Shown one piece after another: positions 18,566 to 26,728 of a stretch of DNA of 64,000 nucleotides. The stretch covers positions 1-64,000 of the forward strand of contig JAEUUX010000100.1 of the NCBI GenBank assembly GCA_016787295.1. The letters run 5' to 3'. Under the pieces are notes generated by a model. The model searched no databases and was not told the DNA's origin. It saw only the letters and a program-made list of their open reading frames with translations. The position numbers and the translations under genes are program-made. Source of the DNA: Chitinophagales bacterium (lineage in GTDB: Bacteria > Bacteroidota > Bacteroidia > Chitinophagales > UBA2359). Position 1 is the first letter of the stretch. Each line of letters starts with the position of its first letter.

Positions 18566-19063
18566 CTTTCTCTTGTAGATGGTGCAAACAGGACTAAACG
18601 AAAGCAAGTATAGCGATTTTGGTACAAATGTTGTAACCTATAATCATTAAAAAAGCACAAAGGCGGTTATCTCTGCTAATGGATAGCTGTCTTTGTGTTT
18701 TTAGTGTGTAGTGGTGGCAGGCGTTAGCCGCCACAAAAAAGGAGTCACAAAGAAAAGTTCGAATGGCGAAGCGCGTTAGGGATTGTAAGGGCAGCCGCAG
18801 GCTGGTGCTTGCACCAAAGCCCTGTAAAGCCCGACCCGAAGGGAAACGCCCAAAAAATAATTTTATTTTATCTCTTTCGTTAAACAATGAAGATGAATCA
18901 TTTGCCATTTGGGGAGGCATATAGAAATCGGAGGTTTGGAAACAACAAAAAAACTTAAAAATCCTTAATCTAACAAAAAAATCAATTTATAGCCGTATTT
19001 TTGCTGCCAATTTTGCTTTTTTTACATAAAAAAACACCCTATTCCGAATAATTTTTTAGAACC
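18566..19063. other. 498-bp intergenic region containing repeat B
   Basis: No gene is seen. It contains the dispersed repeat at 18713-18860, and AT-rich DNA from 18860 to the TPR gene with no clear TAnnTTTG box. Confidence 0.5.
18713..18860 (+). repeat. Dispersed intergenic repeat, copy B
   Basis: The body at 18758-18860 starts TTCGAATGGCGAAGCGCG and ends GGGAAACGCCCAAAAAATAA. The middle differs from copies A and C. The GGCGTTAGCCGCCAC module lies upstream at 18720-18734, as in copy A. It lies 3' of and parallel to the coiled-coil/HhH gene. Confidence 0.85.
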
Positions 19064-20905
19064 ATGAATAGTAAAATTTTGTTTATAAGTATATTGTTCG
19101 TGCTTTTTTCGTCGATAGTGGCGGCACAACCCACCAAAAAAGACCAAAAAATGCTGCAACAACAGACAGATATGAGTCTTGCTCAACAGTATTTTCAGAA
19201 TGGAGATTTTGAAAAGGCGAGTTTGTTGTATGCAACTTTGTATGAGGATAGTCCCAAAAATAACTTTTTGTATCGTCAATATGTGAAGTCTTTGATGGGT
19301 ATGCACCAATATGAAGAGGCAGAGAAAATAGTACGTCGACAGATGAAAAACAACAAAAATGACGTATCCTTATTGATGGATTTGGGCTTGATTTATAAAG
19401 AAACAGAACAAGCGGATAAGGCAACAGAACAATTTGAAGAGGCTGTTAAGAACGCTCGTCAAGAGGATATTGGCAATCTCGGCAACTTGTTTACGAACAA
19501 TAATTTGTCTAATTATGCTATTGCGATTTACAAAAAAGGTCGCCAGTTGAATAATGACCCTTTGTCGTATGCCTATGAACTGGCTTTGGCTTATCAGCGC
19601 GAAGGAGACACGGAAAACTTAATTAGCAGCTTTTTGGATTATGCCGAAAAAACGCCCGAACAAGTGGGGACGGTTTATTACAATCTGCAAAAAGTGGTGG
19701 CTACGGAGGCAGGTATGGAAGCATTGCAAAGTCAATTGTATGCCCGAATACAAGAGAAGCAAGACGAAATTATTTTTATCGAAATATTGGCATGGGCATT
19801 GAAGCAACAAAAAGATTTTGAGGGAGCTATGGTGCAGGTGAAAGCTCTTGACCGTCGTCGCAACGAAGACGGCAAACGCATTATGGAATTGGCACAACAG
19901 GCTTTTACCGAAAAATTGTACGATGTGGCTATTGATGGGTATGAATATATTATCGGAAAAGGGACAGATAACCGTTATTATGTGCCTGCTAAGGTGGAAC
20001 TATTACATGTTCGCAACGAAAAAGTGACCGAATCAGATAATTATACCACCGAAGACATCAATAATTTGTTGAATGACTACCAAACATTTTTTAATTTGCT
20101 GGGCAAAAATACGGGGACGGTCAATGCACTGTATGAAATGAGTGTGTTATATGCTTATTATCTCAATGATTTGGATAAAGCCATTGCAGTTGCTCAAGAA
20201 GTGGTGGATATGCCCAATGTGGATAACCGTGTTAAGGGCAAAGCTAAATTGTCTTTGGGGGACTATTATTTGATGAAAAACGAAGTTTGGGAAGCAACTT
20301 TGCTGTATTCGCAAGTAGATAAGATGTTTAAAGACGATATTTTGGGCGAAGAAGCGCGTTTCCGCAATGCCAAATTGTCGTATTTTAATGGTGAATTTGA
20401 TTGGGCGCAAAGCCAATTGGACATCTTAAAAGCATCGACTTCCGAATTGATTTCGAACGATGCGATAGAATTGTCTACTTTTATTATAGAAAATTTGGGT
20501 TTGGACACCACCGCCAATACGATGGAGATGTATGCACGTGCCGAATTGTTGATAGCCCAAAATCAATATCCACAAGCATTGGCAACCTTAGATTCTATCC
20601 AGCAATTGTATCCCGACCATGTTTTGGCAGATGATATATTGATGACACGCTCCAAAATTGCTATTAAAAAACGCGATTATAAAACGGCGGAAAATTATTT
20701 GAATACCATTATCGAAAAATACAAAGATGGTATTTTGGTGGATAATAGTTTGTTTATGTTGGGCGAATTGTATGAAAGACAATTCAATAACCCACAAAAA
20801 GCAATGGAATACTACCAAGATATTTTGCTTACCCAAGCGGGAAGCCTATTTATGGCAGAAGCCCGAAAACGCTACCGAAAATTGCGCGGCGACAAAGTGT
20901 ATTAG
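19064..20905 (+). CDS. Exported TPR-repeat protein
   Basis: The 613-residue protein has an N-terminal signal peptide (ILFISILFVLFSSIVAAQ) and then tetratricopeptide repeats almost throughout (AQQYFQNGDFEKASLLYATL, later YPQALATLDSIQQLYPDH, RDYKTAENYLNTII, and a final NPQKAMEYYQDIL). Such periplasmic TPR proteins act as scaffolds for envelope assembly or proteolysis complexes; the partner is unknown. The repeats resemble the YbgF/BamD type more than the canonical type in the last 200 residues. The Roco-like gene starts 60 bp downstream on the same strand. Confidence 0.82.
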   Translation: MNSKILFISILFVLFSSIVAAQPTKKDQKMLQQQTDMSLAQQYFQNGDFEKASLLYATLYEDSPKNNFLYRQYVKSLMGMHQYEEAEKIVRRQMKNNKNDVSLLMDLGLIYKETEQADKATEQFEEAVKNARQEDIGNLGNLFTNNNLSNYAIAIYKKGRQLNNDPLSYAYELALAYQREGDTENLISSFLDYAEKTPEQVGTVYYNLQKVVATEAGMEALQSQLYARIQEKQDEIIFIEILAWALKQQKDFEGAMVQVKALDRRRNEDGKRIMELAQQAFTEKLYDVAIDGYEYIIGKGTDNRYYVPAKVELLHVRNEKVTESDNYTTEDINNLLNDYQTFFNLLGKNTGTVNALYEMSVLYAYYLNDLDKAIAVAQEVVDMPNVDNRVKGKAKLSLGDYYLMKNEVWEATLLYSQVDKMFKDDILGEEARFRNAKLSYFNGEFDWAQSQLDILKASTSELISNDAIELSTFIIENLGLDTTANTMEMYARAELLIAQNQYPQALATLDSIQQLYPDHVLADDILMTRSKIAIKKRDYKTAENYLNTIIEKYKDGILVDNSLFMLGELYERQFNNPQKAMEYYQDILLTQAGSLFMAEARKRYRKLRGDKVY

Positions 20906-20965
20906 CCTAAAAATAACCAACTAAACCACATTGCAAATTCCTTTAAAAACGCTGTTTAACTTCCA

Positions 20966-23878
20966 ATGGATTTACAAGAAGCTCTCATGCGCATAGAACA
21001 GGCGCGCCAACAACAACTAAAAACCTTAGACCTTACTAATTGTAGCTTAACGGAGATTCCGAGTGCGGTATTTGCACTTTCGCAACTTACGGAACTAAAA
21101 TTGGGACATTGGTCGGACTATAGCAAACAACACAAAAACGCTATTCGCCAATTACCCGCTACCATTGCACAGCTCACCCATCTGCAAAGCCTCGAACTGA
21201 GTAGTAATGAAATTTCGCATTTGCCCGAAGAACTGTGTATGTTGAGTCATTTGCAACTCCTCGATTTGAGCAACAACCGCCTTCAACAATTACCCGAAAA
21301 TATCGGGCAGTTGCAACAATTACATACGCTCGATGTTAATAATAATCAACTGACACAGTTGCCCGATAGTTTGGCGGAGTTGGAACAGTTGCAACGCCTC
21401 AATTTTAGCAAAAATCGCCTTCATAGTTTTTTGCAACGCAACCCCAAATGGCAAAAATTGCAGCGTTTGGACATTAGCAACAACCAATTGACCGAATTTC
21501 CGACCGTTTTGGCAGGATTGGCTAATTTGGAGCAGTTAAGTTTGAGCAATAATCGTTTGAGTGCTTTGCCAGAAGCGATTAACCAATTTCCGACCATCAA
21601 AATTTTATATCTCAACAATAACCAAATCAAACAATTGCCTCAAGAATGGTACGGTTTGCGGGCATTGCGCCGTTTTTATCTCAACAACAACCAAGTAGAG
21701 TATTTGCCAAAAGGTTTTGCACAGCTCGCCGATTTGCATTTGCTCGATTTGGGTAACAATAACTTGGACGAATTGCCGCCTGTCTTGTTGGAATTGAAAA
21801 ATTTGGCATATTTAGATGTTCGCAAAAACCACATTTCTCATCTTCCCGAAGCACTTGCACAATTGCAGCAATTACAGATGCTCGATGTGCGCGATAATAT
21901 GATTGCGCAAGTGCCGTCGGCAATTGTGCGACTACCCAATTTACAACACCTCTATATATCCGAAAATCCATTGGAGTCGCCGCCACCCGAAATCGCCAAT
22001 CGCGGTTTAACTGCCATGCAAACTTATTTCACTGCCTTAGAAAAATCTAACGAACAAGATTATATTCACGAAATAAAGTTGTTGTTGGTAGGAGAGGGGC
22101 GCGTCGGTAAAACTTCCTTGACCAAATCAATCACCATTCCCGATTATGTTCTCGAAGACCACCAAAGCACCGAAGGCATAGACATTAGACCTTGGTACAT
22201 AGACAAAAACGAGTTGGGTACATCGCGCGATTTTCGAGTGAATATTTGGGACTTTGGCGGACAAGAAATCTACCACACCACCCACCAATTTTTCTTGACC
22301 AAAAGGTCGATTTATTTGTTGGTGACCGAGTCGCGCAAAGAGGATAAGCACGAGGATTTTTATTATTGGCTCAATATCATTCGTTTGTTGGGCGGTAGAA
22401 GTCCTGTTATTATTGTCCTGAACAAATGCGATCAACCTACCAAAGATTTGCCAATTAAGGAATATCGAAAAACGTTTACGAATATTGTCGATTTCAGCAA
22501 AATCAGTTGTCAACCTGACTATAAAGGAACTATCAATAGTTTGCAGCGAAAAATTCGCCAAATTTTACAAAGTCCCGAATTGTTGCCGCACCTTAGTACG
22601 CCATTGCCAAAAGTATGGGTAGATATTCGTCAAAAATTAGAAGATTTGCGCAATGAAAGTATCGATTACATCAGTTATCAGGATTACCTAAAAATCTGTA
22701 AACGCTATTATCAAAACGAAACCAACGCTTTGTTTTTGAGCGAGTTTTTCCATGATTTGGGCGTAATGTTGCATTTTCAAGATGACCCTATTTTGCGCGA
22801 AACCATCTTTTTGAACCATGATTGGGTGACCCAAGGTGTATATAAGGTGTTGGACAACCAAGTGGTGAAAAACAAACAAGGCAATTTCACCGAAGCCGAT
22901 TTGGAGACAATTTGGAGCGATTATCGCTATGCTAACCGTCGAAAAGAGCTTTTTGCTTTGATGCGCAACGATAAATTTGAGTTGTGTTTTGAGGTATCGC
23001 CCGGACATTATTTAGCACCGCAATTGTTACCAGTCGACGAAATTGAACACGATTGGCAGCCACGTGGACAGTATTTGCGCTTCGAATACCGCTATCAATT
23101 TATGCCCAAAGGTACTTTGACGCGTTTTATTGTTAAACAACACGCCAATATTTATCGCAATACCTATTGGCGCTATGGTGTTTTGTTGTCCAAAAACAAT
23201 ACACGGGCTTTGATTAAAGAAAATTATTTTGACCGAAAAATTAGCATTGCCATAGAGGGTGACAACAGCCAAGAACTTTTGCATCAAGCCCGCCAAACCA
23301 TTAACGAACTCAACAGTTCTTTTAACAATGTGATGGTAGACGAAATGGTGGCGTGCAATTGTTTGGCGTGTGCCAATAGCAAAACTCCGCATTATTTCAA
23401 GTTGGAAGTATTGTTGAAATATGCCCAAAATGCCAAACCTCAAATCGATTGCGAAAAAAGTTTGGCATCAGTAGAAGTATTGCGTTTGCTGCATACTGTT
23501 TTGCCCAGCGAAGATATTCGCGAGTTGGTGTGGGAAAGCGAAGACCAAGCCGCTACCGCCCGCTACGAAAATCTTAACCTGCCCAAAGAAGAAGACAAAG
23601 CTGAAATATCGCAACCTGCTCCGCCCGAAGCTGCTGTTGGCACTATTGAGGAGCTCGAACCTATTGCCACGCCGCAAAAAGCCGATGCTATTAGGCAGAC
23701 CTTAGCAGAAAGCTACAACCAGGGCAGTTCGAAGCTGTCTAATATTGTTAAGAATACCACAGACAATATAACTACTCCGCCCTCCGAAGAAAAACCTAAG
23801 TGGTTGATGTGGGTGAGTGTGGCGTTTTTGTTAGCTGTGTTTGCTGTAGCAGCCTACTTTTTGATGCAGTCTTTGTAG
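20966..23878 (+). CDS. Roco-type protein: LRR, Roc GTPase, COR, C-terminal TM
   Basis: The 970-residue protein has about 14 leucine-rich repeats (residues 10-350, consensus LxxLPxxIxxLxxLxxLxLxxN) and a Ras-of-complex (Roc) GTPase at about 365-535. P-loop GEGRVGKTS is at about 375, the switch-II WDFGGQE and the specificity loop NKCD at about 484. It continues with a COR domain (about 545-780), a Cys-containing segment (CNCLAC at about 795) and an acidic linker, and ends in a single TM helix (about 948-968). The catalytic Gln after WDFGG is present, so it is probably an active GTPase. Bacterial Roco proteins are the relatives of LRRK2 used as structural models. The C-terminal membrane anchor, with the LRR on the cytoplasmic side, is a less usual layout. 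Confidence 0.93.
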   Translation: MDLQEALMRIEQARQQQLKTLDLTNCSLTEIPSAVFALSQLTELKLGHWSDYSKQHKNAIRQLPATIAQLTHLQSLELSSNEISHLPEELCMLSHLQLLDLSNNRLQQLPENIGQLQQLHTLDVNNNQLTQLPDSLAELEQLQRLNFSKNRLHSFLQRNPKWQKLQRLDISNNQLTEFPTVLAGLANLEQLSLSNNRLSALPEAINQFPTIKILYLNNNQIKQLPQEWYGLRALRRFYLNNNQVEYLPKGFAQLADLHLLDLGNNNLDELPPVLLELKNLAYLDVRKNHISHLPEALAQLQQLQMLDVRDNMIAQVPSAIVRLPNLQHLYISENPLESPPPEIANRGLTAMQTYFTALEKSNEQDYIHEIKLLLVGEGRVGKTSLTKSITIPDYVLEDHQSTEGIDIRPWYIDKNELGTSRDFRVNIWDFGGQEIYHTTHQFFLTKRSIYLLVTESRKEDKHEDFYYWLNIIRLLGGRSPVIIVLNKCDQPTKDLPIKEYRKTFTNIVDFSKISCQPDYKGTINSLQRKIRQILQSPELLPHLSTPLPKVWVDIRQKLEDLRNESIDYISYQDYLKICKRYYQNETNALFLSEFFHDLGVMLHFQDDPILRETIFLNHDWVTQGVYKVLDNQVVKNKQGNFTEADLETIWSDYRYANRRKELFALMRNDKFELCFEVSPGHYLAPQLLPVDEIEHDWQPRGQYLRFEYRYQFMPKGTLTRFIVKQHANIYRNTYWRYGVLLSKNNTRALIKENYFDRKISIAIEGDNSQELLHQARQTINELNSSFNNVMVDEMVACNCLACANSKTPHYFKLEVLLKYAQNAKPQIDCEKSLASVEVLRLLHTVLPSEDIRELVWESEDQAATARYENLNLPKEEDKAEISQPAPPEAAVGTIEELEPIATPQKADAIRQTLAESYNQGSSKLSNIVKNTTDNITTPPSEEKPKWLMWVSVAFLLAVFAVAAYFLMQSL

Positions 23879-23891
23879 CGAACATAAAAAT

Positions 23892-23926
23892 ACTCCCGCA
23901 AATAGTCAAACACTATTTGCGGGAGT
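23892..23926 (+). terminator. Terminator after the Roco gene
   Basis: ACTCCCGCAAATAGT and ACTATTTGCGGGAGT form a perfect 15-bp stem with a 5-nt loop, followed by TGGTTTTT, 13 bp after the stop codon. It would also serve the convergent DUF1697 gene. Confidence 0.85.
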
Positions 23927-23964
23927 TGGTTTTTGGGGGAGGTGGAAAAGGTGATAGCAGGAAA

Positions 23965-24498
23965 TTATCTCCCCATCTCCAACAACTTAACCAAAGTAGC
24001 ATAATTGCGGGTAGTAGCGGTGACTTTGAGTTGTTTTTCCAAAAAAGCATTGCTCAATTTGGTATTACCATAGCCACCGTTGGGGCAATAAACATATACT
24101 ACTTGGTCGGTGAGGTGAAAACGGTCGGGTAGGTAGGCATCAGCGATAAGACGTGTGGCGTGTTGCGTGGGAGCAAATAGGATAGTGAAATAGGTATTCA
24201 CAAAATCGGGAGCAAAGGGGTTGTTTTGTATGATTTGCTCCAGCTCGCTGTGCGTCAAACACAACACTGCTACCTCAAAACCATAACGTAACTCGATAGC
24301 ACGGCTAACCGCTGCGGACACATCTTGCGCCGATAAATTGCTTTGGAGTACTACATTTCCGCTTTGAATATAGGTTTGCACAGCCACACAGCCACAGGTT
24401 TCGTACAACTGTTTGAGGTCTGCCATCAAAATTTTTTTGTTTCCTCCAACATTAATGCCTTTTAAGAGGGAGATGTAAGTATATAAATTGTTTGCCAT
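23965..24498 (-). CDS. DUF1697 family protein
   Basis: The 177-residue protein fits DUF1697: it begins with YTYISLLKGINVGGNKKILM, followed by YIQSGNVVLQS, the SGNV core of the family. The C-terminal half carries the YCPNGGYGNTKL segment. DUF1697 proteins are small cytoplasmic proteins of unknown biochemical function. I choose the ATG at 24498, which puts the family N-terminus at the start; the frame is open to 24579 but that part covers a terminator hairpin. Confidence 0.9.
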   Translation of the reverse strand: MANNLYTYISLLKGINVGGNKKILMADLKQLYETCGCVAVQTYIQSGNVVLQSNLSAQDVSAAVSRAIELRYGFEVAVLCLTHSELEQIIQNNPFAPDFVNTYFTILFAPTQHATRLIADAYLPDRFHLTDQVVYVYCPNGGYGNTKLSNAFLEKQLKVTATTRNYATLVKLLEMGR

Positions 24499-24524
24499 AA
24501 GTATCAAAAAATGATGAATAAAAA

Positions 24525-24555
24525 CTCCCTCCTCAACAAGGTGCAAAGGAGGGAG
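24525..24555 (-). terminator. Hairpin between the DUF1573 gene and DUF1697 gene
   Basis: CTCCCTCCT (24525-24533) pairs with AGGAGGGAG (24547-24555). It lies 25-55 bp after the stop of the DUF1573-T9SS gene on the minus strand and is followed by a T run there (AAAA on plus), so a terminator is likely. Confidence 0.65.
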
Positions 24556-24579
24556 ATAGTAATATTTTAAAAAAAACAC

Positions 24580-26145
24580 TTAGAATTTCTCTATTTTTCT
24601 CAATACTTTCAGTTTTTTTGTTTCTACCTGCACCATATAAACACCACTTGGAACGGATAATTCGATGATGCCCTTTTGGATCAAAGTGGTGTTTAAGACT
24701 GTTCTGCCTTGCAAATCCATGACTCTAACCATAGCACTACCACTGTCTTCAGGAAAATCGATGGTCAAATTGCCCGATGTATGAGTTGGGTAAACTTTGA
24801 TAGTATTGCTTTCATCTAAATCGGCGCGGTATTTTGATGGCGGAGCAGGTACACAAGCTGCATCGTGTTGATGGTCAGTGGTGGGTATCGGTGCCTCACT
24901 TTTGACATCGGCAGTCAATAAAATTTCGTAGTAATTGTTCGGCACATTGCCATTGACATACAATCTTTTTTCTAATTGCCCTACAGTTTCGCCGCTGTTC
25001 AAACGCACTTTAATCGTACCACTTTTGTTAGGTAAAATTGGTTTGGTAGGGCGTTTCAATACTTCGCAACCGCAACCGCAATGAATATTGTCTGCAATAA
25101 ATGGCAAATCACCTATATTTTTGAAACGGATAGTATAATTCAGATTTTCATTAGGCGTAACGGTGCCAAAATCGTGTTTCAAGGCTGGATTATTGCTAAT
25201 AATATCAGGATCATAACCATAATACCCCGCATCTTCCTCTTCTGAAAGCCCCATACTTTCAAACCGTAAGGAGGTTTGCAATTCTTCGCTCACATCACTT
25301 TGTGGTGTCTGTATCTCGGCTTTGATGGTCAAACGTGTGGGATTAGGGTCTGTATTGGCATTGATAGTTACTGTTTTTGTCTGTAACCCTGATTTACCTT
25401 GACTATCAAACACTACCTCAATAACGCCTTCTCCGTTCGGAGGGATAGGGTCTTTGGGATAAGATGGCACGGTGCAACCACAAGAACCTTTGGCAGCACT
25501 GATTAATAAAGGACTTGTACCTGTATTTCTGAAAACAAAGTTATATGTTACTTTGTCGCCTGCCTTAATCACTCCAAAATCATGCTCCATTTTTTCGAAC
25601 ATTATTTGAGTTTTCGGCATTTCCATAATGGTAGCCTGAATTTCACTTATAGCATAGTAATAAATACCCAATAGCTGGCTTTCGCGGGTAGCATCAGTGG
25701 CTTGAGCAGTTACTTCTATTGAAATAGATTGATAATTTTCTTCTTTTGCGGCAGTAAATGTTACCTTGATTTTGGCAGTTGCATTGGGTTGAATAGCTTC
25801 TTTGGGATAGTCAAACACAGCATTAGCAGTGATTTCTTTATTTAATTGCTCTATTTTTTCAATAGTGATTGGCTTGTCGCTGGTATTACGGCAGACAAAC
25901 TCTACAACTTGTTTCCTGTTGGCGGTAACATCTTGGAGTTCTATCTGTTCCTGTTCAAAAATTAACTTTTTAACAGGGGGTAAATATGCCTTATCGACAT
26001 AACTTTCATAATGCGTTTGCAGATAGTGGTCTGCTAATTTAACGATATTGTAGTATTCATGGAAAGGAGTTTGACCCCAAACAAACATACTACCGCAGTG
26101 CATAAAAAACACTGCAACTAAGAGCCATAAAGCGATACGTTTCAT
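24580..26145 (-). CDS. DUF1573 repeat protein with T9SS sorting domain
   Basis: The 521-residue secreted protein has a signal peptide (to about residue 25) and three Ig-like, ASH/DUF1573-type domains. Two are recognisable from FGVIKAGDKVTYNFVFRN...GSCGCTVPSYP and FGTVTPNENLNYTIRFKN...CGCGCEV, each with a CGC core. The C-terminal type IX sorting domain of about 80 residues contains IKVYPTHTSGNLTIDFP, VMDLQGRTV and a terminal KKLKVLRKIEKF. It is probably surface-attached or released through T9SS. DUF1573 domains usually mediate protein-protein interaction, and no catalytic residues are seen. The first domain is divergent. Confidence 0.88.
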   Translation of the reverse strand: MKRIALWLLVAVFFMHCGSMFVWGQTPFHEYYNIVKLADHYLQTHYESYVDKAYLPPVKKLIFEQEQIELQDVTANRKQVVEFVCRNTSDKPITIEKIEQLNKEITANAVFDYPKEAIQPNATAKIKVTFTAAKEENYQSISIEVTAQATDATRESQLLGIYYYAISEIQATIMEMPKTQIMFEKMEHDFGVIKAGDKVTYNFVFRNTGTSPLLISAAKGSCGCTVPSYPKDPIPPNGEGVIEVVFDSQGKSGLQTKTVTINANTDPNPTRLTIKAEIQTPQSDVSEELQTSLRFESMGLSEEEDAGYYGYDPDIISNNPALKHDFGTVTPNENLNYTIRFKNIGDLPFIADNIHCGCGCEVLKRPTKPILPNKSGTIKVRLNSGETVGQLEKRLYVNGNVPNNYYEILLTADVKSEAPIPTTDHQHDAACVPAPPSKYRADLDESNTIKVYPTHTSGNLTIDFPEDSGSAMVRVMDLQGRTVLNTTLIQKGIIELSVPSGVYMVQVETKKLKVLRKIEKF

Positions 26146-26183
26146 AGAAAAATATTTTTAGGAAGTGTAAAGTAAAAAAAATG

Positions 26184-26696
26184 TTAGTTTACACACAACA
26201 AGTACAAAGGTTGTGAGGTGAAACTATTGCTAACATTGCCTGAACGGTCTTTTATATAAACACTATAACGCACCGAATCGAAGGTGTTATAAACAGCATT
26301 AGGTGGTGGGAGGCAAGGAATGCCTGTTATGGGTGTACAACAAGCATTTTCGACAGACAAATGTATGGTTCCCGAAATGGATTTGTTGACGCTTGGCGAT
26401 TGCAAGTCGAAAGGAACGGTATATTCATAAAAATTATTGTTCCGTCCATCGGTTACAAAAACGTTCGATTCAGGTTCTGCTTCGGTCGAGCCAATGTCAC
26501 CGTCACCGTCTTGAAAATCTATGTTGATAACAAAGCTCTCGGCATTATTGAGGTGCATGGCGTTAACGGTGTCTTTGTTGAAATACACGTCCACTACTTG
26601 GGGATGGGGTGGATATATTTCGCTATTAGCGCAACTGCTATACAAGATGGTCAACCCCAAAATGCCTATTGTATAGAAAAAAAAGTGGTTTTTCAT
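26184..26696 (-). CDS. Putative lipoprotein, unknown function
   Basis: The 170-residue protein has an SPII signal with lipobox SSC (Cys near residue 22). The mature part has a beta-rich profile with a DFQDGDGDIGS segment that looks like a Ca-binding or beta-sandwich loop seen in Bacteroidota surface lipoproteins; no named family is assigned. It starts 32 bp after the stop of the 716-residue gene at 26729, on the same strand, and ends 38 bp before the DUF1573-T9SS gene, so all three may be one transcript. Confidence 0.7.
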   Translation of the reverse strand: MKNHFFFYTIGILGLTILYSSCANSEIYPPHPQVVDVYFNKDTVNAMHLNNAESFVINIDFQDGDGDIGSTEAEPESNVFVTDGRNNNFYEYTVPFDLQSPSVNKSISGTIHLSVENACCTPITGIPCLPPPNAVYNTFDSVRYSVYIKDRSGNVSNSFTSQPLYLLCVN

Positions 26697-26728
26697 ATAG
26701 TAAATTTTTGAAACGAATCGCGAATGGC

